Position numbers and translations under genes: made by a program
In this document: one piece after another, positions 1-12,737 of the stretch
Layout of the letters: the number at the start of each line of letters is the position of its first letter
Position numbering within the stretch: the stretch's first letter is position 1
Notes under the pieces: generated by a model
Told to the model about the DNA's origin: nothing
Seen by the model: the letters and a program-made list of their open reading frames with translations, nothing else
The model's database searches: none
NCBI GenBank assembly: GCA_021030905.1
Contig: JAGFMI010000016.1
Location: forward strand, 372,001-436,000
Length of the DNA: 64,000 nt
Direction of reading: 5' to 3'
From: Pyrenula massariospora
Lineage: Eukaryota; Ascomycota; Eurotiomycetes; Pyrenulales; Pyrenulaceae

Positions 1-1586
1 GACTGCCCCATCGACAACTTTGTGGTCAAAGCTGCCGGTGACAACTATCTGATCGTCCCATTCCACCGAAGTACCTTCATCTGTCTCGGCAGGTATTGCG
101 ACTTTGCGAGTAGTGCCAACAGCAAGTATCGCGGCCTGAGGTGGGTTGATAACAGCTGTAAATCTTTCGACGGCGTCGTTCATGCCCATGTTGCTGATGG
201 TAAATGTCCCGCCTTGATATTCCTCTGGCTTGAGCTTTCCGTCTCGTGCACGCTTGCCTAGATCCTTGATTTGTGAGGAGATTGATTGAATGCCAATACT
301 ATCAGCCGCTTTCACAATTGGAGTCATGAGCCCAATGGGAGTGGCCACTGCAACACTGACGTCCACAGTATTGTGTTGACGAATGAAAGTTTGCCCGCCT
401 TCTTCCCTCCAACTGGAATTGACAGCGGGTACTCTCTTGCAAGCGACTGCGCAAGCTTTGACCAGGAAATCATTAACAGATAACTTATATTTGCCGTCAG
501 AAGCAGCATTGAGCGCTTGCCGGAGTTTTAATAGTTTCGTAACGGACAGTGTGGCGGAGACGAAATAATGGGGGTTTTGGTTGAAGGATTGAGTCAGGCG
601 GTTAGCAATGGTTTTCCGCATGGAGGTTGCCGGGATGTCCTCATAAACAGCGCCTGTAGCAGCAGAAGCTGTTGAAGCTGCAGGGACTTTGTACTTTTCG
701 ATATCCTCTTTCACTATTCGTCCACCCGGTCCAGTTCCTTTGACAGCTTTGAGAGGTACGCCTTTCTCAAGAGCAAGAGCCTTTGCTGCCGGGCTGGCAT
801 TTGGCTCACGGTCGAGACTTGTTTGGAGCCTCTCTCCGGTGGAATCTGACTCCTGTGCGGCCGGTTTCGGTGCTTCCTTCGGAGGTGGTGCGGTAGCGGA
901 ACCAGTCTGTGGTGGCTCCGAAGACTCAGCCGCCTCCTCCTTAGGAGCGTCTTTCGGAGGTGTCTTCGCACCGCCAGCGTCGTCCAAGGTGAACGACTCA
1001 AAGGCGCCAACATCCGAGCCATCTTCAATCATGACTGCAATTGGCTGGTCCGTAGTCAGATAAGATACGCATAGGACTTTAATTGAAATCTCACATTTCC
1101 AACAGCTACGTCCTTTTCCCCAGAGTCTTTTAATATTTTTGCAAGCACGCCTTCCTCCTGGAACTCAAAGTCCATCTGCGCTTTGTCCGTCTCAATCTCG
1201 ACCAAGACATCGCCTGGTGCAAGGTTGTCCCCAACTTTCTTTTGCCATGCCCCAATATTGCCGGAGGTCATCGTCGGTGATAGAGCAGGCATGCTAATAA
1301 CGGTGTGCGGGGGAAATGCTAAGTGTGCGACGGTCAGTTAAATGCATCTCCCTCCACTTCTAAGTAGGGTCATCGAGGGTAAGGGGTTGCGGACATTTTG
1401 CGGCATAATATCGTACAAGGGCAGCGGAAAGGGCAGGGAGGTTCCGAAAGCTGGGACATGTCAGAGGTGACAAATTATTCAATTTGAGGGATCAGAAAAG
1501 ACTCACCTTGGTCGCAGCTGAGATAATGGGACTCTTGCGCAGTGTAGCCCGGAGTTTTTCAATACCGTTCTGGCGGGAGCCCGCAT
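1..1586 (-). CDS. LAT1: Dihydrolipoamide acetyltransferase, E2 of pyruvate dehydrogenase complex (3' end outside window)
   Basis: Mitochondrial E2 core enzyme; it transfers acetyl groups from lipoyl-lysine to CoA. Exons on the minus strand: 1586-1507, 1450-1395, 1318-1095 and 1044-1, giving 468 visible residues in one frame. The first 45 or so residues are Arg/Ser/Ala-rich like a mitochondrial presequence (starts [10 protein letters not shown]) and lead into [15 protein letters not shown]. The lipoyl domain starts at MPALSPTM (about 55-62), with the lipoyl lysine in ETDKAQMDF at about residue 91. An Ala/Pro/Glu-rich linker follows, then the E3-binding domain ([15 protein letters not shown]) and the catalytic domain, whose active-site motif DHKVVDG lies at the very left edge. 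About 35 C-terminal residues should lie outside. Intron 2 needs an unusual GTCCGC donor at 1394. The gene is divergent from SEC7. The family call is firm; the start codon is inferred. Confidence 0.93.
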
Positions 1587-2119
1587 AATAAAGGTGGAGG
1601 AAGACATTCCGGGGCCTCAATTGTTGCGGACACGAATTGAGAGAAGGAACGAAAGGAGCCAGTCCTAGCAGCAACTGGAAGAGCCAAACATGTAGCCGTG
1701 CAAATGTCCAGATGAGCTTTACACAGAGGAGGAGGCTGCAGGCCGTTGCGGTTGAGCTGTTTTTCTGAAAGCTCCGGCGACGAAGAAGCTACGGGTAGAG
1801 GTCGGAGAACGAGCAGCAGTAAGACCACCCGAAGAACGCCAGATCCAGAAGGGTTAAGGCCGAGTTAGGCTCGAAGGGACCCGCTGCGGATCTGTCGGAG
1901 TCGGGCGCCTTCGGTCCCGTCCCTGGTTACTCTGGCGTCTCCAAATCCGTAAATTGTACGAAGTATCTGACGCTGTGTACTGTTGGACAAAGTGTGGCCA
2001 AATTCTACTCCCCCTCGAGGAAGGCTCTCTGCAGCATCCAGAGACAAGAATACTTCTTCACCCGATGTACCGTCAAATCCGACGCTCCCTTCCCCTTGCC
2101 TGGAAGGCCATGCGACCCA
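1587..2119. promoter_or_regulatory. Divergent intergenic region between E2 and SEC7
   Basis: 533 bp between two outward-facing start codons, so it must hold both promoters. The SEC7 frame stays open upstream to about 1994 but has no ATG before 2120, so that part is read as 5' leader. No TATA-like or named factor site stands out. Confidence 0.5.
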
Positions 2120-5100
2120 ATGTCTGAGGCAGACCCGCCCGCACCATCCAGCTCGAACGTTGCCGATGCTGATAGTGTTGCCTCTCCACCAGGCAGTACA
2201 TCCTCCGAGAACCACGAAGGAGCTTTGAAATCTGATAAGCCGGCGTTGAGGCAGGAAGAATGGCTAGAGATCAATATGAAAGACGTGGGAGAGGACGAAA
2301 ATGAGTCTGCGCCAGCCTCTGATCACGGAACACTAGATCCTCGAAAATCCGAAGACGGTAGCACTTCTGAAGCGCAACAACATGATTTTCCAGCGGGCGA
2401 AGATCTGGAGCAATCGCTCCAGAAACCTCCACCTCCCCGACCATCACATTTGGCTGTCGATGCACCATCACCGAACAGCACTACGGATCAACCTCTCAGT
2501 GGAGGTCGGGAGTCAACCACCGATATCGAATCTTCTGCACCTACAATAGCTGTCAATCAGCGGTTGAGGTCTGACTCCCACGCAACTCAACTCTCACGAA
2601 ATGGGCCTGTGACCTCTACCGTATTCGTCCTGACAGCATTAGAGGCAATCGAAGCTTCTCGAGAAGCAAGGAGAAGCAGAGAGCTTGGAGAGGCAGTGAA
2701 AAAGGCTCTGAGCAACGTCAAGCAGCCTGAGGGTCACTTAGATCCAGAAGCAATATTCCTGCCACTTCAGCTTGCGACCAAGACCTTTAGCATTCCTCTT
2801 CAAGTGACGGCATTGGACTGTATTGGAAAGCTCATTAGCTACTCCTATTTCTCCTTTCCTTCGACGCCACCGGATGGTTCTGAGAAGTCTCCTGAGCAGA
2901 CTCCTTTGATCGAGCGCGCTATTGAAACGATCTGCGACTGTTTCGAAAATGAGGCAACCCCTCCAGAAATCCAGCAACAGATAGTGAAATCGCTGCTAGC
3001 TGCAGTTCTTGACGACAAGATTGTTGTTCACGGGGCAGGGCTACTAAAAGCTGTCCGCCAGATCTACAACATCTTCATATATTCAAAATCCGCCCAGAAT
3101 CAGATGGTCGCTCAAGGTTCTTTAACGCAGATGATCAGCACCGTTTTCGAAAGGGTCCGCGTGCGGCTAGACTTGAAAGAAGCTAGGATGCGAGAAAGCT
3201 CTGAGCTACGAAGCGATGAGGATCTCTCCGGAGGTGTGTCGACCGACGCAGCCGAAAATGGCGTTAATGGCCATGGGAGCCCACCGGATATTCAAAGTGT
3301 TGTATCTACAGACCAGGTTGCTCCGCAGGAACAACGGGAGAAACTCACGCTACAAAGTTTTGAATCCAACAAAAATTTCGATGATTCTGTTGTAACGGAC
3401 AATGCGCCTACAATGGTTACACGTGCGCGGCCGACACGCAAAGGCCCTCGATCCACTTCGGACAGCCTTTCAAGAAACGGAGCTCAGGACGAGAGAGATG
3501 AGCAGGGGTTCAGCTTTGAAGATGAAGAGGACGAGATTTATATCAAGGACGCATTTCTTGTATTTCGATCGCTGTGTAAGCTCAGTCAGAAGGTGTTGCC
3601 CCACGATCAGCAGCAGGATCTAAGATCTCAGAATATGCGGTCTAAACTTCTGTCCTTGCACCTCATCCACTACTTACTTAACAACCACATCTTCGTCTTT
3701 ATATCCCCGGTCTCGGTCATGAGCAATGGTACAAATGGCGAATATGCAGCTTTCATGCAAGTTGCCAAGCCGCATCTCTGTCTGAGCCTTTCTCGAAACG
3801 CTTCGAGCTCTGTACCTCGGGTCTTTGAAGTTTGCTGCGAAATCTTTTGGCTGTCATTCAAACATTTACGCGTTATGCTCAAAAAGGAACTCGAGGTCTT
3901 CCTTAAAGAGGTGTATTTAGCTGTACTCGAAAAGAGAACAGCCCCGCTCTTCCAGAAACAGAATTTCATGGAAGTTCTCGAAAGGCTATCGGCAGACCCG
4001 AGAGCGTTAGTTGAGATGTATCTCAATTATGATTGCGATAGAACAGCACTCGATAACATGTATCAAGGCATGATAGAGCATTTGTCTAGGATTTGCAGCA
4101 CACCAGTAGCTGTCACGCCCGCGCAACAGCAAATCTACCAAGAACAGCACCTAAAAGCACCCACCTCAAATGAGTGGAGGCAAAAAAATACCCTTCCCCC
4201 TTACCTTTCGGCCACCCATGTATCTAACAGTGTCAATCAAACTCCTTCGATCCCTGCGGACTATGTCTTGAAGCAACAATCATTGGAGTGCCTGGTAGAA
4301 ATCCTTCAATCCTTGGATAACTGGTCCTCACAAGAGCCTATGGACACTGCAGGTGGATCTCAATATCTAGGCTCGAATCATTCTATGGAAGCTTCTCGCG
4401 AGCAGCTTGAAGTCGCGTCTTCACGATTCCCTGCGTCGCCCAGAATATCTAGTGCTGACTTTGGCCCTGGGCCATCAACTCCAACGCTTGAAGACGATCC
4501 TAATCAAATCGAAACCGTTAAAAAAAGAAAAACGGCTCTGAACGAAGGCATTAGGCAGTTTAATTTCAAACCAAAAAGAGGTCTCAAGACTCTCCTGGAA
4601 CAAGGGTTCATTCCCAGCGATAACCCTGAAGATATCGCCATTTTCCTTCTCCGGAACGACCGCCTAGATAAAACCATGATTGGTGAATATCTAGGAGAAG
4701 GCGACACCCAGAATGTTGCCATCATGCACGCATTTGTGGACCAGATGGATTTCACAAAACGAAAATTTGTAGATGCATTGAGGCAGTTCCTTCAAAGTTT
4801 CAGATTGCCAGGTGAAGCTCAAAAGATCGATCGCTTCATGCTTAAATTTGCCGAAAGATATCTAACGGGCAATCCCAATGCCTTTGCGAATGCAGACACT
4901 GCTTATGTGCTTGCGTACTCCGTGATAATGCTCAATACGGATCAACACAGTAAGAAAATGAAAGGGGTGAGAATGACGAAAGAAGATTTCATCAAAAATA
5001 ATCGAGGAATCAATGACGGTCAAGATCTGCCAGATGAATATCTCATCAGCATCTTCGAGGAGATTGTCTCCAACGAGATTGTCTTAAAGACAGAAAGGGA

Positions 5101-8100
5101 GCACGCAGCAGCACTTGGCATTGCATCTCAAGCTCCGGCTGGTGGTCTTGCATCAAGAGCTGGTCAAGCTCTAGCCAATGTTGGTCGAGATTTACAGAAG
5201 GAAAAGTATGCTCAGGCTTCCGAGGAAATGGCCAACAAGACCGAGCAGCTATACCGCAGTCTCATTAGAGCTCAAAAACGCTCTGCTGCTCGTGAAGTGT
5301 TGTCAAAGTTTATCCCAGCGTCGTCTATCAAGCACGTCGGGCCAATGTTTAACGTAACCTGGATGTCTTTCTTGTCGGGCTTCTCAAGCCAATTACAAAC
5401 CACCCAAAATATTGAGATTGTTAAGCAGTGCATGGAAGGTCTTCGACTTGCCATCCGTATTGCCTGCCGATTTGACTTGGAAACTCCAAGAGTGGCATTT
5501 GTGACTGCACTGGCGAAATTCACAAACCTTGGCAACCTTAAGGATATGATGGCGAAAAACATGGAAGCCCTAAAAATGCTACTAGATATCGCACTGACAG
5601 AGGGAAATGTTCTAAAAGAGTCATGGCGAGAGGTGCTTACTTGCATTAGCCAACTAGATCGCTTCCAGCTCCTTTCTGGTGGCGTTGAAGAAGGCGCACT
5701 TCCAGACGTGACGAGAGCTCGATTGACTCCGTCAGGAGAGCCTGGAAGACCTCGAAAATCGACGCCTAATACACGGCGACCACGGCCTCGGCCAGCTAAT
5801 TCTGCTGCAGCATACAGACCAGATATTGTAATGGAAAGTAACTCCGCTGAAATGGTACGAGGTGTCGACCGAATCTTTACCAATACGGCCAACTTGTCAC
5901 CTGAAGCCATTGTCGAATTTGTACGAGCGCTTAGCGCAGTCAGCTGGCAGGAAATTCAGTCTTCCGGAGAAAGCGAGTCTCCTAGAACATACAGCCTGCA
6001 AAAGCTTGTTGAGATCAGCTACTACAATATGACCCGCGTGAGAATCGAATGGAAGGGAATATGGGACGTGCTAGGGGATCATTTCAACCAAGTAGGATGC
6101 TACAACAATTCTGTCGTCGTATTCTTCGCTCTTGATTCGCTACGACAACTTTCTATGAGATTTATGGAGATTGAGGAGCTTCCAGGCTTCAAATTCCAGA
6201 AAGACTTCCTGAAACCCTTCGAACATATCATGGCCAACAGCACCCTAGTGACCGTAAAAGACATGGTTTTACGTTGTTTAATACAAATGATCCAAGCTCG
6301 AGGGGACAACATTCGATCTGGTTGGAAAACTATGTTCGGAGTCTTTACAGTGGCAGCGCAAGACCACCACGAAGGCATTGTCAATCTAGCGTTTGACTAT
6401 ACTACGCTCATCTACAACAGTAGATTTGGGATTGTGATATCTCAAGGTGCCTTTGCGGATCTGATTGTGTGCTTAACACAATTTTCCAAAAACCTAAAGT
6501 TCCAGAAGAAATCCCTACAAGCAATCGAGACATTGAAGTCGACTGTACCGAGAATGCTCAAGACTCCTGAATGTCCCTTATCGCGCGTACAACAGTCAAC
6601 CCCAGAAGTACAGACCAATGGGATTTCTGCGATACCTAAGCAACCTAATCCCTACACTCAAGAGGAACAATTCTGGTATCCCGTGCTTATTGCATATCAG
6701 GATATTCTGATGACCGGAGACGATCTAGAGGTGCGGTCAAGAGCCTCGACATACCTCTTCGAAACCTTAATTAAATACGGGGGAAACTTTCCCATCGAAT
6801 TCTGGGACGTGCTCTGGCGACAGCTACTTTATCCAATCTTTGTTGTCCTTCAGTCAAAGTCAGAAATGTCGCGTGCACCAAATCATGAAGAGCTTTCTGT
6901 CTGGCTATCGACAACAATGATCCAAGCTTTACGCAACATGATGACCCTCTTCACTCACTATTTTGAGTCACTAGAGCACATGCTTGATCGTTTCTTGGAC
7001 TTACTAACTCTTTGCATATGTCAAGAAAACGATACGATTGCGCGGATCGGTAGCAATTGCTTACAGCAAATAATTCTGCAAAACGTGATGAAGTTTCGCC
7101 CGGATCACTGGGCCAAGATAGTCGGTGCTTTTGTCGAGCTCTTCAATCGGACCACTGCTATGGAACTGTTTTCAGCAGCAGCGACCATGTCACAGGCACG
7201 TCCGCCGTCCATCAGCGAGACGAGCTCTGCAAATGGGCTTGCAATTTCAGATCCTACATCTGAAGAGCCTCCCACAGATAGCAATACCAATAATGCAGAT
7301 CGTCAGCATGAAAGTCCTGGGGTAACGACTTCAGATGCAGAGCATCAAGCCGCCTCGCACGCTGTCGGAGCACGTACTGATCCTGACCTAGAAGATTACC
7401 GACCACACCCCGACATGGAACAACAGCCTGTAATCGTCACCACTGCTCGGCGGCGGTTCTTCAATAAGATCATCACCAACTGCGTCCTCCAATTACTCAT
7501 GATAGAAACGGTCAATGAGCTTTTCTCCAACGATTCAGTCTATGCTCAAATTCCCAGTTCTGAGCTGCTTCGTTTGATGAGCCTTCTGAAGAAGAGTTAC
7601 CAATTTGCCAAGAGGTTCAACAGCGACAAAGAGCTGCGAATGCAACTCTGGCGTCAAGGTTTCATGAAACAGCCGCCGAACCTGCTGAAGCAGGAGAGCG
7701 GAAGCGCAGCGACGTATGTCAGCATTCTAGTGCGCATGTACCATGACGAGGGGGAGGAAAGAAGAGCTAGCCGCAATGAGACCGAGGCAGCTCTAATCCC
7801 GTAAGTACTCTCGACACATTGTCCGGATTGACACTCATGCTAATCACCCGTTTGCAGCCTTTGCGCAGACATAATACGCAGTTACGTGGCGCTCGACGAG
7901 GAAACCCAACAACGCAACATCATCGCGTGGCGGCCGGTCGTCGTCGATGTGATGGAGGGATTTACGAACTTCCGGCGCGACGGTTTCGACAAGTACATCG
8001 AGACGTTTTATCCGCTGGCGGTGGAGCTTTTGAACCGAGACTTGGGAGTTGAGGTGCGCACGGCGTTGCAAGGGTTGCTGAGGAGGATAGGCGAAGTTAG

Positions 8101-8200
8101 GATGGGGATGCCGGCCGTGTCGCAGACGCCGTTGCAGACGCCGACTAGTCCAGCGAGCTCCACGTTCAATTGGGGCCGGAGGAGGAGTAGTGCGAGGTAG
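2120..8200 (+). CDS. SEC7: Sec7-type Arf guanine nucleotide exchange factor (trans-Golgi, BIG/Sec7 class)
   Basis: Large GEF that loads GTP on Arf at the late Golgi and so drives coat recruitment. Exons 2120-7800 and 7858-8200 encode about 2007 residues, the usual size for fungal Sec7. In order: an acidic disordered N-terminus (1-180), the DCB region, a HUS box (LNYDCD, N at about 636), the Sec7 catalytic domain (about 811-986), and long HDS repeats to the C-terminus. The glutamic finger is present in FRLPGEAQKIDR (E about 899), so the enzyme should be active. The intron is GTAAGT...TTGCAG and joins AALIP to LCADIIRSYVALDEE. The first in-frame ATG is 2120; the open frame before it starts only with GTG. 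The Sec7 identity is very secure; the start is moderately so. Confidence 0.96.
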
Positions 8201-9878
8201 GTAGGCCCAGTGTTTGAATAACTTTGCTGTAAAAGACACCTTTGTTTGGACAAGGTTGTAGTCGTTTATCAAGAGGTTCAATCCTAGTAGAACTACCTTA
8301 GATACGGTTCTAGCTGGGCGATTGCAGAGGTCGTTACAGCACTCGTGTGAAAGAAATACATTTACCTTTCTCTATGATCCATAAGCGTTTTCTACTTCCG
8401 TGCCGATCGGTATATCTTATTCTAATGACCTCAGCTTTCATTTCTCTACTAGTAACCTCCTCGCTCTACGTCGGCGGCCGGACATTCAGCATCACGTTCA
8501 CCGTCCCAGCCCCGTCGATCCGATCGAAACCATCTCGACATGCCAAGTAATTCACTGCGATCGAAATTAAGCCATATCGGTCCCAGCGCACCTATTATCA
8601 AAGCTCCCATATCTATCTACTGAGCGCAGGTTGTAAGTATTCAACGTCTTACGGTACAAGTGTCAAGAGAGTCTGGTCGATGAGCTTTCTCTCAGGCAAA
8701 AGAGGACTAATCGGGTTTCTGGTCTAGGTCGCCAAATAATCGTGGGCAGAGAATGAAAGACGTAAAAATCTAAATACGAATTTGCTCCGTAGCAGTAAGC
8801 TCAGCATCAATTGCTAGTATCACGGATTTTCTTAGCAGGGTCAAAGGGAAGAAAATCTGCTTGTAACAAGTCGACCACACTTCCCAGGGGTCTTCCACTG
8901 ACGTCCAAGGCGTCCTGGATCATCGCTTCGCAGTTGGACGTGTCAGCACATGAGCCTGGTGCGGGCCATCGCAGTGTCTTCAAGAGCTACGTCAGATGTC
9001 ATACAGTAAAACTCGTTTGGCTCTCTAGAAGATTGACTATCGACCTTGAAGCATTGTGCCGGAAATTGTGAATGCTGGGTTGAAGTGCTTATCAGATCAC
9101 AAACGGCAATAGGAACACCAAACACGTGTGGCTCTGACTTCTACTCCTCAGCTGATAGAGAGGAAGCTGTGCATTTGGGCTCAACAAACAACACCATCCT
9201 GCTGGTGACTTTGTCTTCTTCGTCCTGTAATTAAGCTTCGCAATGACGTGTTTCTTGTCCCTTAATAGCGTTGTAATGCCATTAAACATTCACAGGATTC
9301 GATAATAATACTGATCAACAGCCTTAATGACGCTGTGTAAATATCTGCTATTTAATAGCTTTCGCATTGTAGTCATGCGAGAAATCCGTCATGCTATTTT
9401 GCGACTGAATACAAACTTTGATGAAGTACGATAGTGTAGATTATCCGTGCAGGGCAAGAAACTTCTATCTTTCACCTGCTCAGCAAACTTTGAAATTCAT
9501 GCAGAAACGCCATCCTCATTTTAGAGGGTGAAGGAGAGGTCGCCACAAAGGAGGCTGGCGTGTTCTCTCAGCCGCGGACAGTGACAAAGACAAATGTGAA
9601 TTCTAGCGAATTATGTAATTCAAGGTGGAGACGTGGATAGCTGTCAAAGTAAGAAATAGTCTTCTGTACCGTTGAGGCTCCCTCGAACCCGCCAAAGCTG
9701 ACGTTTAGACGACCGAGTTGCGTGAAAGAGCGCGTGATTTGACAATTGCTAAGGCGATAGGCGCAACATCCAGAGTGTGAGCTTGTTGGGAAAGTGTATT
9801 TTGTAATGCAGGTTTTTAGTTGCATGCAGCGTGTGGTAGTAGGTCGATTGGAAATCAGCAGACTATCGTGTGAAGACT
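8201..9878. other. Long intergenic stretch, no gene recognised
   Basis: About 1.7 kb between the 3' ends of SEC7 and the membrane protein at 9879. Short open frames on both strands lack recognisable domains, conserved splice patterns or a codon bias like the neighbours. Base composition is more AT-rich from about 9230 to 9450. I see no tRNA, repeat or transposon remnant that I can defend. Confidence 0.5.
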
Positions 9879-10997
9879 TCAAACAGTATGTTCTGGCAGA
9901 CGCGAAGGCCGACAAACTCTTTCCAAGCTCTTTTCCATCTGTTTATCTGTTAAAGAGTCATTTTTGGTTAGCTTGCGCCATGCCTCTTGAATTGTGTTTC
10001 GCCGTGACGAACGAGCCGTCGGAGGTGCTGGCCTCAGAAGCGTGAATTTGTTTGCATTCTGAAGCTTGTCAGCCACATCTCCAATCTCTCGATTCATTCC
10101 CGCCGTTATGTGTATCGGAACAAAAATGCAGAGGAAGAAGTTGAGTATAGCAAGTCCAAACACGAACACAACTGCTATAATCGTCTAGTTGCTGGTCAGA
10201 CTAGAGTAAAAGTTAGAGATGTACATAGTACCTACTTGATGTTCATGCTTCTCATTTGAGCCTGAAATGAGTGGGGTCAGGATATACAGGATGTATCCTG
10301 AAAAGAACAAGACCCAAGACCAGCTCATTAACATTGCCGGACACTGCCAGACGTATATCATGAACCAATTAGGTATATAGCTATCAGATGGCTCTATGGC
10401 ATCGGAGTCTCGCCTTGTAGACCTTCGACGGACTACTAAGGAGAGTACAGCCTTGCAGTCTTCCTGTGAATAATCTTCATCATCGTAGGTAGGCAACCAT
10501 TCAAGCAGATAGTCGACAGCCGAGCTGTTCAGTGAAAAGAGGGAAAGCAATAAGCTCCAGGACCAAAAGACTTTGGCAATCCAGAACGCTTGTTCAACAC
10601 CCTGCCAGGAGAACACTCCTATGACGACGACGGCAGACAGCAAAGCCTGCACGGAATCAGTTATGCCTCACGCAAGGGGCAGTCAGCGTACCGCAGGCCG
10701 GACAAAATCCACATCTCTCTGCTTTTTGAGGCGAAAGTACGTCAAGGCAGCAAGAAGTCTATCCGGATCATTGGCTCTCTGGGCAATGAGCTGGATGGGT
10801 CGAACGGTATACTCTACAAGACGTCCATAGTACGAGAATGTCAGCAGTATCAAGACCAGCTGCCCAAAGCGGTAGAATAAGGCTTTCAACTGTGCTTCTA
10901 GAAGGACTAGAGCTTTGCTGCGCTTCGAGGACTTTGACCTGGTAGTAGTGCTGCTCACTTTCTGAGAAACCGGAGCGTCTGATAGACTCTGCGCCAT
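9879..10997 (-). CDS. Polytopic membrane protein of unknown function
   Basis: Exons 10997-10692, 10646-10236 and 10184-9879 (all phase 0; donors GTACGC and GTAGGT) give about 340 residues. The short N-terminus is Ser/Lys-rich (SSTTTRSKSSKRSK). Hydrophobic spans appear near residues 40-60 (LFYRFGQLVLILLTFSYYG), 103-120 (AVVVIGVFSW), 190-230 (WQCPAMLMSWSWVLFFSGYI) and 240-262 (VVFVFGLAILNFFLCIF), so about four membrane segments. The loop between spans 2 and 3 is charged (LPTYDDEDYSQEDC), and the C-terminal tail is basic and soluble. The even reading frame across three introns is good evidence for a real gene. I do not recognise the family. Confidence 0.72.
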
Positions 10998-11946
10998 TAC
11001 GGCTTCGCAGTGTTAGTCACCGTGTGCTTCAAATCCATCTTAACATATCGTGTTAAACTACTCTCCTTAGGAACACGCCTTGGAGCGCTGCTCTGCCTCG
11101 CAATGACTCTTGTTGAGATGCGGCTGTGAAAAGACAGCGCTGATGGCATTGGTGGCTTAGTGCATGCAGGTGGCATAATTGGAGCGTAGTGTTGATCGCT
11201 CAATGCTGGATGCTTTCGGACACGGTTTGGGGCAGGGCATCAAAGGTCTTAACAATGTTAACTTAGATCCAATTGTTGTTACAACGCGTTGTGGATGTGG
11301 TACGCTACCCGAGACTTGCTTAAATGACAATCTACCTTAGCGAAGGGCAGTCAACAATGGTAGTGGTGGGAAGCAAATTTCCCTAAGACACACCGCCTTG
11401 CCACAAGTAGAGAGCCCTTAGTCTTTCTGCCTTCGAACCTGTCACCATCGAATATTGGCCTTGAACATGGCGGAAGCTGCCTTGTCTAAATCAGCTACCG
11501 TGTCTCAGGCTTTGGCTCAGCTAAAGCCCGCCACTTGACTTCTGTTGCTCTCATCTAGCATACATGTAGCAGCGTGAGGTTGGTGGTCTCATTATCTTCA
11601 ACTCACACAGCAGGTTTGGCATCTGGCCGCTCTAACCAAGGTTGCTTGAAGTTCTGTAGAATTCCTGTCGATAGCGGGTCGCAATGACGCTGCTGCCCTA
11701 GATAGGCACGAGAACTTATCACCTACGGCACCTCAACGCCCAGGGTCGACCGTATGTCGTGCGACACGAGTGAACCGCGGGTAAGTGGAGGGGGAGCGTG
11801 GGGCGGCCCTACTCTGCGCTGTGTGCAACAGGAGTGGCCGCCGCTCTGTAATTGGTAACTTTCGTCCTGAAAGCAAGCTAAGGTATCTTGCAACTTTACA
11901 ATCGATCAGTGAGTACCAAACGGGCTGCTCGCGCTGTTGACGTATT
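10998..11946. promoter_or_regulatory. Divergent intergenic region between two membrane-protein genes
   Basis: 949 bp separating the start at 10997 (-) from the start at 11947 (+). It should hold both promoters. No strong motif was recognised and no further coding exon could be joined to either gene. Confidence 0.35.
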
Positions 11947-12321
11947 ATGCTTCCGTTTGCAAAAGAAGTCAAACTCGCTCTTGACCTCGCGCAAGACTTT
12001 GGTTCGGATATCAAGCCCATCCTCCAATCTTTCCAACCGCTTGTCAACAAGCTGTTCAACTTCATAACCCTCGCGGTGTCAGGTCTTCTTCTCCTTCAAA
12101 TCTCGATAGTCGTGCTGTTATGTCTATTGCTCGTCGCGGTAGTCTTCCTGATTATTTGCATGAACCCGAAGCTTGCTGGCGAGCGAGATGCCCTTGTCAC
12201 GCCCACTATCAAGTGGGTTGTCCGGCTGATGGGCATAAAGCCGGTGAGAGATATTGAGCCTGCTGAGGAACCAGACGCTGCCTCTGTCCCCATCGCCAAG
12301 CGGAGCAAAAGTCAGTCTTGA
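11947..12321 (+). CDS. Small membrane protein of unknown function (124 aa)
   Basis: Uninterrupted frame from an ATG. Residues 1-35 are amphipathic (AKEVKLALDLAQDFGSDIKP). One long or two close hydrophobic segments follow at about 38-77 (ITLAVSGLLLLQISIVVLLC, then VAVVFLIICM), and a basic, Pro/Ser-rich tail ends KRSKSQS. This layout suggests a hairpin or bitopic protein of an internal membrane. It is divergent from the polytopic membrane protein at 10997. No family was recognised; an unseen intron could extend it. Confidence 0.5.
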   Translation: MLPFAKEVKLALDLAQDFGSDIKPILQSFQPLVNKLFNFITLAVSGLLLLQISIVVLLCLLLVAVVFLIICMNPKLAGERDALVTPTIKWVVRLMGIKPVRDIEPAEEPDAASVPIAKRSKSQS

Positions 12322-12737
12322 ATCCGATGCGTTGCGGGCTGTCTGGCTGACTGGGCACAGGGAAGTCTAGTGTGCGTCGACGCCGTGCATCTTCCGGAGA
12401 CGGCCCGTTGTGAAATGAAGGGTATCTTGCAGCCTCCTCAACACCCCGGGGATGGTGGAGGCCGTAGGACGGCGGGGAGCGCGAGGTTACATCACACTCC
12501 CCTGCGGAGCGGAGATCTGTTTGCGGGGAAGAGAGGAGGAGCAAAAGGTACCACCCCATGAGCGTGATATCATTGACGACTGCTTAACTCGAAGGCTAGC
12601 ATCCTGCCCCGGTCTTGGGGCTTAGGATGTTCTTCAAAAGTGATGAATGACCGTAAGTAGTCCGGATTACCTCTTCACGGAACCTTGGGAAGAATCAAAG
12701 CCGTGAGGACCACAGGCTGTTCGTCTATGCCACCAAA
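12322..12737. other. Intergenic, upstream of GH92
   Basis: 416 bp between the small membrane protein and the mannosidase. GC-rich around 12430-12550. Presumably 3' UTR plus the GH92 promoter; nothing specific seen. Confidence 0.4.

Noticed and set aside
5272-5910. Minus-strand frame of 212 codons inside SEC7
   Set aside because: Lies wholly within the conserved SEC7 reading frame on the other strand.
9568-9915. Minus-strand frame of 115 codons
   Set aside because: No domain or splice context and it runs into the 3' end of the membrane-protein gene in another frame.
11430-11500. Possible tRNA B-box (GGTTCGAAGG on the minus strand)
   Set aside because: No matching A-box or acceptor and T-stem pairing could be built.
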